Positions 1 to 4,646 of a stretch of 12,919 bases of DNA are shown here, piece after piece. Each line of letters begins with the position of its first letter. The stretch's first letter is position 1. The DNA comes from Nitrospirota bacterium (lineage in GTDB: Bacteria; Nitrospirota; Thermodesulfovibrionia; Thermodesulfovibrionales; Dissulfurispiraceae), in contig JACREW010000100.1 of assembly GCA_016212685.1 (NCBI GenBank), positions 1 to 12,919 on the forward strand. The letters run 5' to 3'. Position numbers and translations under genes: made by a program. The notes beneath the pieces are model-generated. The model saw nothing but the letters and a program-made list of their open reading frames with translations. It ran no database searches and was not told the origin of the DNA.

Positions 1-101
1 AAGTAAAACCCGGGGATTATTCCGAAGATCAGGAAGGCTACGCCTCCCAGCGCCGCTCCTATCTTTGTCCCCATCCTTACCATCTCTTCTCTCGCTTTCA
101 T
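1..101 (-). CDS. Small membrane protein, N-terminal part (paralogue of the next gene upstream)
   Basis: The first 33 codons of a gene that runs off the left edge of the window. The ATG at 99-101 is preceded by an AGGAGG ribosome binding site six bases upstream, which fixes the start. The peptide opens with a short charged stretch (MKAREEMVRMG) and then enters a hydrophobic, Gly/Ala-rich segment ending in IIPG. This matches the start of the neighbouring gene at 145-480 (MKTRETAKKG, then a Gly/Ala-rich helix ending in LLPG), so the two look like a tandem duplication. The gap between them is only 43 bp and I see no promoter or strong terminator in it, so they are probably co-transcribed. Function is unknown. 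I do not recognise a named family with confidence. The gene is partial only because of the window edge. Confidence 0.75.
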   Translation of the reverse strand, partial: MKAREEMVRMGTKIGAALGGVAFLIFGIIPGFY

Positions 102-117
102 GACTAACCTCCTTTTT

Positions 118-140
118 AGCTATAAGCTGACAACTGTCAG
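118..140. repeat. Short overlapping hairpin repeats between the two small membrane protein genes
   Basis: Two small inverted repeats overlap here: AGCT-ATA-AGCT at 118-128 and CTGACA-AC-TGTCAG at 127-140. Together they fill more than half of the 43-bp gap between the two paralogues. On the minus strand the hairpins are preceded by an A-run rather than followed by a T-run, so they do not look like a terminator for these genes. On the plus strand a T-run does follow, but there is no plus-strand gene for it to serve. It could be an RNA-processing or stability hairpin or a member of a dispersed repeat family. Both are inference. Confidence 0.45.
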
Positions 141-144
141 TTTT

Positions 145-480
145 TTACTTTGCTTTTACTGTTGCTTCCATTCCGGTTGTCCTGGTCTCTTTGACGGCTC
201 TCACCGCATCTATCGCATATCCAGCCGCCCACCCGAGTATCGATGTCCCTGCCACAAATACTAATCCCGACACCAGTATGCCCAATACCATCGATACTCC
301 GACTATCATCCTCGGCAGTATTGCCGATTCGAGAGGCGTTCCGAACATACTTCCGGCTAAATTAAGCCCTATCACCCCTCCTATGAATGACCCCGGAAGC
401 AACCCCGCTATTGCGAACAGGACTAATCCTGCCCCTGCGCCGATATATAATCCTTTCTTTGCCGTCTCCCTTGTTTTCAT
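145..480 (-). CDS. Small glycine-rich integral membrane protein, 111 aa, function unknown
   Basis: A 111-residue hydrophobic protein. I start it at the ATG at 478-480 because an excellent AAAGGAGG site lies nine bases upstream (490-497). The longer in-frame ATG at 531 has no ribosome binding site and lies inside the sigma-54 promoter, so it would not be on the transcript. A short basic N-terminus is followed by a Gly/Ala-rich hydrophobic region at about residues 10-45 with many small-residue spacings (glycine-zipper-like). A second long hydrophobic block covers about 57-90. The C-terminal tail is charged. This suggests two to four membrane-spanning helices with both ends probably cytoplasmic. 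The next gene downstream starts with a clearly similar sequence, giving a tandem pair. Expression is predicted to depend on sigma-54 and an activator. I do not recognise the family, and I infer only an inducible membrane role. Confidence 0.8.
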   Translation of the reverse strand: MKTRETAKKGLYIGAGAGLVLFAIAGLLPGSFIGGVIGLNLAGSMFGTPLESAILPRMIVGVSMVLGILVSGLVFVAGTSILGWAAGYAIDAVRAVKETRTTGMEATVKAK

Positions 481-519
481 CTTCTTGTACCTCCTTTCTT
501 CGTTCTTGCCAATATAATA

Positions 520-536
520 AGCATATCCCATGCCAA
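520..536 (-). promoter_or_regulatory. Sigma-54 (-24/-12) promoter for the small membrane protein genes
   Basis: Read on the minus strand, 536-520 is TTGGCATG-GGAT-ATGCT. The sigma-54 consensus is YTGGCACG-N4-TTGCW. The invariant GG and GC are both present with the required ten-base spacing, and only two of the specified core positions differ (C to T and T to A). The predicted transcription start is near 509, about 29 bases before the ATG at 480, leaving room for the AAAGGAGG site. No comparable -35/-10 pair competes in this gap. The paired dyads upstream at 579-623 strengthen the call. Confidence 0.72.
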
Positions 537-578
537 ATTATATTATGTTGATTTTTAAGGATTTTCAGGCTAAACAAA

Positions 579-623
579 TTTGCAGAACTGCAAAAACGGG
601 GTTTTTATTTGCAAAAATGCAAA
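579..623. promoter_or_regulatory. Paired TTTGCA-N4-TGCAAA dyads, candidate enhancer-binding-protein sites
   Basis: Two perfect 16-bp dyads share the same arms and spacing: TTTGCA-GAAC-TGCAAA at 579-594 and TTTGCA-AAAA-TGCAAA at 608-623. Their centres are 29 bp apart. The centres lie about 65 and 94 bp upstream of the -12 element of the sigma-54 promoter at 520-536, or roughly -77 and -106 from the predicted start. That is where sigma-54 activators of the NtrC type normally bind. A half-site (TGCAAG) occurs at 634-639. Repeating the same arms around different centres argues for a protein site rather than a chance AT-rich palindrome. The identity of the activator is unknown, and a repressor site is the alternative. 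Confidence 0.6.
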
Positions 624-641
624 AAAATTTAACTGCAAGGC

Positions 642-2138
642 TTATTCGCTCACGTCTTCTACGGCTGTCTCTCTCCACCGCGTGGGGAAGGCAAACTCGA
701 CAGTGGTCCCGATGTTCGGATTGCTGTCTATTATAATCTCTCCCATATGTTCTGCGATGATCTGTCTGACAAGTGGAAGTCCCATCCCTGTTCTTCCCTT
801 TGTGCTGTAAAATGGTTCAAATATCCTATGCAGCTCCTCTGAGGTCATCCCCTTCCCGGTGTCCGTGATCGTTAGAAATATATTCTCTCCTTTTACGCCT
901 GATGAAATAGTTATTTTTCCTCCAGGCTGAACGGCATCGACAGCGTTACCGAGAATATGTCTTACGGCTATTTTTATCAACTGCCTATTCGCATTAAACA
1001 TTAAGGGCTTATCATATAAATTGATAATAAGTCCAATATCCCTGTCTTTTATCTCATGCTCTATAAGACGAATTGTGGAATATGCGATTTCATTAAGGTC
1101 CTCGCGCTTGAAGAGAAATCTCTTGCCCCTTACCAATTCATCGAAATCGGCAACAATCTTTTCCATTTTCTGGCACTCATCCATGATGTCCTGAATCTTC
1201 TCCTTCGGGACGCCCTCTATATCCTTTTTAAATATTTGACGGCAGAGTCCCCCGATAACCGTAACCGGGTTTCTGATGCGGTCGGCAACCCTCAGACCTA
1301 CCATACCCATAGTTCTTTCAGCAACTATGTCCTCCATTTCGCGATTCAGATTTAAAATCTCTTTACTTATATTTTCAATCGTCTCCTTATCCGATGAGAT
1401 TTTCTCGTAAAACCACCCGAATCTTCTGTTGATGAGCCATAAAACAATACCGAAGAATATCGTATAAATGCCGATAAAAATCGCAACGGCTTTTCTTGCG
1501 TTTTCAAGCGGGATATGAATGGGTATGTATACTATAAGCGCGTCTACCGTTTCGCCTGCCTTCATGTAGTATCCGGATGTTGTGCCATATCTTTTAGTCA
1601 CCTCTTTTGGAGCCGTTGCAGGGTCGCCATGACAGTAAAGGCAGCTCTCCTTTAGAGGCGTGCCGGCGCGGGCAATAACATAGTAATCGTAGCCTTCCTT
1701 TGATATAAAACCTTTCCATTCCTTGATGTCCTTCTTTGTCCTAAAATCATTGATTACTCCTCCTTCAAAATCATCTGCCATATTTTTTAAGTTCATCGGG
1801 TTTATAGATGCGTTTTTGAAAATATAATCAGGGAATCCCTGCAGTATTCTCCTTGCAGTGCTCCCGGCAGCATAAGACCTCGACATTCCTTCGAGTATAA
1901 ATTTGTGCGGCAGCTCTTTTCTTAGGACGGGTCTTAATTCATCCTCCACATACTGCTTTACCGCATCTATGGCGGCAATATATAGTCTGCTCGCCTGATA
2001 GGCATAATTAATCGCATTCTGCCGCAGAATAAAATATGTGATAGTAGAAATTACGGGAAGGGAGATAATATAAATAAGAATCAGCAGGAGACCGAATCGT
2101 CTTTTAGGATCGAGGTTTCTGAGTTTATCGATATTCAT
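642..2138 (-). CDS. Heme-c sensor histidine kinase homologue with degenerate H-box (Asp in place of His)
   Basis: A 498-residue membrane sensor. TM1 is at about 15-38 and TM2 at about 217-237. They flank a periplasmic domain like the Tll0287/DUF3365 heme-binding sensor fold, with one CXXCH heme-c site (C166, C169, H170). After TM2 comes a helical linker, then a DHp region and a HATPase_c domain with N-box Asn398, G1 motif DTGKG at 426-430, FEPF at 440-443 and G2 motif GMGLPL at 451-456. The H-box reads VADRIRNP at 284-291. Orthodox kinases have VAHEIRNP-type sequences here, so the phosphoacceptor His is replaced by Asp286 and the next Glu by Arg. ATP binding looks intact, while normal autophosphorylation does not. 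The start has only a weak GGCGGG site. The gene follows the multiheme cytochrome by 44 bp, which suggests redox or small-ligand sensing coupled to it. No response regulator is in the window. Confidence 0.88.
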   Translation of the reverse strand: MNIDKLRNLDPKRRFGLLLILIYIISLPVISTITYFILRQNAINYAYQASRLYIAAIDAVKQYVEDELRPVLRKELPHKFILEGMSRSYAAGSTARRILQGFPDYIFKNASINPMNLKNMADDFEGGVINDFRTKKDIKEWKGFISKEGYDYYVIARAGTPLKESCLYCHGDPATAPKEVTKRYGTTSGYYMKAGETVDALIVYIPIHIPLENARKAVAIFIGIYTIFFGIVLWLINRRFGWFYEKISSDKETIENISKEILNLNREMEDIVAERTMGMVGLRVADRIRNPVTVIGGLCRQIFKKDIEGVPKEKIQDIMDECQKMEKIVADFDELVRGKRFLFKREDLNEIAYSTIRLIEHEIKDRDIGLIINLYDKPLMFNANRQLIKIAVRHILGNAVDAVQPGGKITISSGVKGENIFLTITDTGKGMTSEELHRIFEPFYSTKGRTGMGLPLVRQIIAEHMGEIIIDSNPNIGTTVEFAFPTRWRETAVEDVSE

Positions 2139-2157
2139 TTAACGCCCGCCTATACTT

Positions 2158-2163
2158 ATTATA
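2158..2163 (-). promoter_or_regulatory. Possible -10 element (TATAAT) upstream of the heme sensor kinase
   Basis: A perfect TATAAT on the minus strand lies 20 bp before the kinase ATG, in the 44-bp gap after the cytochrome stop codon. It would place a start near 2151 with a very short leader. No convincing -35 hexamer stands 16-18 bp upstream and there is no TGn extension, and the gap is AT-rich. It may be a weak internal promoter or chance. The kinase can equally be expressed by read-through from the cytochrome gene. Confidence 0.3.
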
Positions 2164-2182
2164 ACTAAAACTTATCATACAA

Positions 2183-3070
2183 TCAGTAAATAAAAAGCTT
2201 CGGGTCTTTGAATGCATGGCATTTGCTGCATAAAGATTTTGCCCTCTCAATTCCGACAATCCATTTGTGAGCTTTATGGCAGTAAAGGCAGTCAAGTCCC
2301 TTTTTTATGTGAATCCCGTGTTGTCCTACAGCCGCCTCGTTGCTGTGGCATTCACTGACACATGTGGCAGATGTAGGATTAATGTTTCCATGGGGTCTAT
2401 GACACTGATGGCAAAGGAGTTCAGACATCGGCCCCTTCTTGGGAATGCCGGTATGACATTTTGTGCACCTATCTTTGGGAATCATAGACGGAGTATTTTC
2501 CGAGAAGGAATGACATTTAAGGCATGAGAACGCCTCCATGCCGATTCCGTTTACGCCTTTGTCCTGATGACACGTCCGGCATGATTCTTCGTTAGGATGG
2601 AAGTCATGAACCGTCCCTTTATGGCATATCTTACAATCAATCCTCTGCATAAAGACATGCCTTGCATGTCCATAAGATTTATTCAGGGTTACAGACCCCT
2701 GAGACATCTCATCCATATGGCATCCCTTGCATTCCTTCCACGGCTTTTCCCTGCCGTGTGTCTGTGAAAGAGGCTCTTTGCCTTTTACAACAAAGGCCAC
2801 CAGCAGCTTGTTCTGTTCAAAAACGCTCAGATGGTGGCACCTCTGGCAGACAACATCCCTATGTCTTCCCCTCTGCCACTCGGCAAAGGCCTCCTTCATA
2901 AGATGGCACGATGCGCAATACTGTGGTTCATCCTGCGTATAGCTATAATAACGGTAACCCACAATTACACCTAAGACGGCAACTATTACAATGGCAGCGA
3001 GAATAAAACCCTTTAGATGATCGGAGAGATTAGACAGTAGTTTGTGGAAATCTGGCCGGAATTTCTTCAT
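2183..3070 (-). CDS. Membrane-anchored multiheme cytochrome c (11 heme sites, NapC/NirT-like N-terminus)
   Basis: A 295-residue cytochrome with one uncleaved N-terminal membrane helix at about 21-40, followed by a heme-rich periplasmic domain. Ten CXXCH motifs start at C52, C75, C114, C146, C164, C183, C202, C220, C261 and C281. An eleventh, CX3CH, is at C237-H242. Many additional His residues could serve as distal ligands. The anchor plus first heme pair resembles NapC/NirT/NrfH-type quinol-oxidising cytochromes, and the rest resembles longer multiheme electron carriers. A likely role is moving electrons between the quinone pool and a periplasmic or extracellular acceptor. The partner reductase is not in the window, so the acceptor is unknown. 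The ATG lies three bases after the channel gene's stop and lacks a clear ribosome binding site, suggesting translational coupling. The heme-c sensor kinase follows 44 bp downstream. Confidence 0.9.
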   Translation of the reverse strand: MKKFRPDFHKLLSNLSDHLKGFILAAIVIVAVLGVIVGYRYYSYTQDEPQYCASCHLMKEAFAEWQRGRHRDVVCQRCHHLSVFEQNKLLVAFVVKGKEPLSQTHGREKPWKECKGCHMDEMSQGSVTLNKSYGHARHVFMQRIDCKICHKGTVHDFHPNEESCRTCHQDKGVNGIGMEAFSCLKCHSFSENTPSMIPKDRCTKCHTGIPKKGPMSELLCHQCHRPHGNINPTSATCVSECHSNEAAVGQHGIHIKKGLDCLYCHKAHKWIVGIERAKSLCSKCHAFKDPKLFIY

Positions 3071-3073
3071 GCG

Positions 3074-4075
3074 TTATCGACGGGATCCGGTCATGTCTTC
3101 CAGGATCTTCAGTTTAGATATCTCGCCGAGGGCTATCAACGTATCTCCGGCCTTTATGGCGGTTCTGAAGGTGGGATTGAATTTCATATCTCCGGTAGGC
3201 TTCTTTATCGCCACAACTATAATGCCCAGATCCTTTCCGATGCCGCACTCATCCAATGTCAGCCCCGCAAGTTTGGAATCTTCACGGATCGCTATCTCCT
3301 CCATCTGGAGGTATATATTTCCGCTCTTTGTCGCAAACTCTATGAAATCCACTACAGCAGGCTTTAAAACCGTATGCGCTATCCTTAGCCCGCCAATATG
3401 ATACGGAGATACAACCCTGTCGGCGCCGGCCCTCATGAGCTTCTGCTCGGAGCCCTCTTCTCCGGCCCTCGCAACGATAAACAATTGAGGATTAAGCTCC
3501 CTCGCGCTTAATACGACAAAGAGATTTTCAGCATCTGTCGGCAGAACGGATATCAATCCTTTTGCCCGTTCTATGCCCACTTCCCTGAGAATTTCATCCC
3601 TTGTGGCGTCGCCCTCCACAATGAGCATATCGCCTCTTTCATCGAGGGGTCGGAACTGTTTTTCGATCACCACAAATTTTATGTGTTTCTCTTTAAGTTC
3701 CCTGCATATTATCTTCCCCATCCTGCCGTAACCGCAGACAATATAGTGATTTTTGAGTTCTTTTATTTTCTTTTCCAATCTCTTCCTCCCGAATATTTCT
3801 TTAAACTCCCCTTCTAACACAAGCTTTGCGCCTGCCGTAACCGCAAAAGTCACGGTGCCTACCCCGCTTATTATAAGGACAATAGTAAAAACCCTCCCGT
3901 TTAAAGAGAGTTCATGGATTTCCTTATATCCGACGCTTGCAAGCGTTATGACAGTCATGTAAAGGGCATCAAGGAAGCTCCACCCCTCTATGCCCATGTA
4001 GCCGATGGTTCCGAAGAATACAATAAAGACTAAGAGCGATAATGCAAGTATCAGCCGTTTCCTGAGATCTTCCAA
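3074..4075 (-). CDS. Two-TM potassium-channel-like protein with RCK (TrkA-N/TrkA-C) domains
   Basis: A 333-residue protein of the MthK/Kch-like group. TM1 is at about 8-28, then come a pore helix and filter region at about 36-55 and TM2 at about 61-85. A TrkA-N/RCK domain follows from about 108, with the nucleotide-binding GYGRMG (GxGxxG) at 115-120. A TrkA-C domain covers about 255-325. The family gates K+ (or a similar cation) flux in response to bound nucleotide or Ca2+. The filter reads SVGYK at 47-51 instead of TVGYG, so the last carbonyl-providing Gly is Lys and ion selectivity is uncertain. The start is TTG at 4073-4075, because a TGA lies nine bases upstream in frame and a GGGGAG site precedes it. 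It overlaps the end of the Mut7-C gene by 25 bp, a sign of coupling, and ends three bases before the cytochrome gene. Confidence 0.87.
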   Translation of the reverse strand: MEDLRKRLILALSLLVFIVFFGTIGYMGIEGWSFLDALYMTVITLASVGYKEIHELSLNGRVFTIVLIISGVGTVTFAVTAGAKLVLEGEFKEIFGRKRLEKKIKELKNHYIVCGYGRMGKIICRELKEKHIKFVVIEKQFRPLDERGDMLIVEGDATRDEILREVGIERAKGLISVLPTDAENLFVVLSARELNPQLFIVARAGEEGSEQKLMRAGADRVVSPYHIGGLRIAHTVLKPAVVDFIEFATKSGNIYLQMEEIAIREDSKLAGLTLDECGIGKDLGIIVVAIKKPTGDMKFNPTFRTAIKAGDTLIALGEISKLKILEDMTGSRR

Positions 4076-4572
4076 TGGGTATCAATCTCCCCTAAAACCT
4101 TCCGTATTTGCCCATCAATTAATTTCTTATGCGAGCCTTCCCAGTAAACTTTACCACAATCCCCGCATCTAAGAAAAGAATCGAAATTCAAGAACACATG
4201 CTCAGGCACGTTGCCGGAAACGGACTCTTTATCGGAGAACTCCAATTCGCCGTTACACTTTGAGCAGCGGGTAAAAGGCAGGGACAAGGGGCAAGTCGAA
4301 GACCCATGGGGGGCAAGGGGCAAAGATTTTAAAACCTCTTTCAATTGTCCGGGCATGTCATTGGCCTTTATAAGAATATGCTTTGAGACCTTTTTGCTTT
4401 TCACAAGACGCGTATCCCTCGTAAGCAAGACCCTCTGTTCCTGTTTTGCAATTCTTATGATTTCATTGTCATCTATTGTCCTGAAATACGATGTATCAAA
4501 ACCCAAAATCCTGAGCCATTTTGCAAGGCTGCCCAACATGACGTCGGCTATGAAACGCAGCTGACCTGACAT
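4051..4572 (-). CDS. Mut7-C family PIN-like RNase with zinc ribbon
   Basis: A 173-residue protein. The N-terminal half matches the Mut7-C RNase domain (PIN-like fold): FIADVMLGSLAKWLRILGFD at 7-26 with the acidic D10, then further acidic residues around 34-35 and TRD at 51-53. The C-terminal half is a zinc ribbon with C103/C106 and C136/C139, ending in the family's KVYWEGSH signature. Function is inferred as a small ribonuclease; substrates are unknown. Residues about 84-99, between the two halves, are proline- and serine-rich, have no counterpart I know in the family, and are encoded by a GGGGCAAG repeat tract at 4281-4325. The ATG at 4570-4572 has no ribosome binding site and is only eight bases from a TGCTATAAT promoter, so the message may be leaderless. 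It is the first gene of the unit that continues with the channel, cytochrome and kinase. Confidence 0.85.
   Translation of the reverse strand: MSGQLRFIADVMLGSLAKWLRILGFDTSYFRTIDDNEIIRIAKQEQRVLLTRDTRLVKSKKVSKHILIKANDMPGQLKEVLKSLPLAPHGSSTCPLSLPFTRCSKCNGELEFSDKESVSGNVPEHVFLNFDSFLRCGDCGKVYWEGSHKKLIDGQIRKVLGEIDTHWKISGNG
4281..4325. repeat. GGGGCAAG-type repeat tract inserted in frame in the Mut7-C gene
   Basis: The plus strand has a G-rich tract with the ten bases CAAGGGGCAA repeated exactly at 4285-4294 and 4314-4323, 29 bp apart, plus further GGG runs between them. It reads in frame through the Mut7-C gene as a Pro/Ser/Leu-rich linker at residues about 84-99, just before the first zinc-binding cysteine. 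Base use differs from the flanking gene. It resembles a small mobile or slipped repeat that inserted without breaking the frame. Confidence 0.55.
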
Positions 4573-4579
4573 ACTTAAG

Positions 4580-4588
4580 ATTATAGCA
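4580..4588 (-). promoter_or_regulatory. Extended -10 promoter (TGCTATAAT) for the Mut7-C/channel/cytochrome/kinase unit
   Basis: Read on the minus strand, 4588-4580 is TGCTATAAT, a perfect TGn-extended -10 element. No -35 match is seen at the usual distance, which would fall inside the rpoC terminator stem. Extended -10 promoters do not need one. The predicted start is at about 4573, immediately before the ATG at 4572, so the transcript would be leaderless or nearly so. That agrees with the lack of a ribosome binding site. The T-run of the rpoC terminator ends at the start of this element. Confidence 0.6.
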
Positions 4589-4620
4589 AAAAAGGGTCAT
4601 GGATATTCCATGACCCTTTT
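4588..4620 (-). terminator. Rho-independent terminator after rpoC
   Basis: A perfect 14-bp inverted repeat (AAAAGGGTCATGGA at 4590-4603 and its complement at 4607-4620) has a three-base loop. On the minus strand the GGGTCATGGA core is followed by a run of six T (4593-4588), giving a strong intrinsic terminator 26 bp after the rpoC stop codon. It closes the rplL-rpoB-rpoC transcript. The plus-strand reading also ends in a T-rich stretch, but no plus-strand gene needs it. Confidence 0.9.
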
Positions 4621-4646
4621 CTTTTGCTATTTATCTTCGAGACCCT

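Noticed and set aside
191..517. Plus-strand open frame (108 codons) opposite the small membrane protein gene
   Set aside because: The minus-strand frame has a strong ribosome binding site, a sigma-54 promoter and a paralogue next door. The plus-strand frame has none of these.
481..531. Longer N-terminus for the small membrane protein, starting at the ATG at 531
   Set aside because: That ATG lies within the sigma-54 promoter, upstream of the predicted transcription start, and has no ribosome binding site. The ATG at 480 has AAAGGAGG at good spacing and matches the paralogue's start.
592..606. AAAAAC-GGG-GTTTTT palindrome as a terminator for the kinase gene
   Set aside because: The six-base stem is almost all A-T with a three-base loop, and on the minus strand no T-run follows the hairpin. 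It is too weak to call. It lies between the two TTTGCA dyads.
2183..3070. Assigning the multiheme cytochrome to a named reductase complex (NapC, NrfH, or extracellular electron transfer)
   Set aside because: The anchor and first hemes are NapC/NirT-like, but 11 hemes in 295 residues and the absence of a partner enzyme in the window do not allow a specific acceptor to be named.
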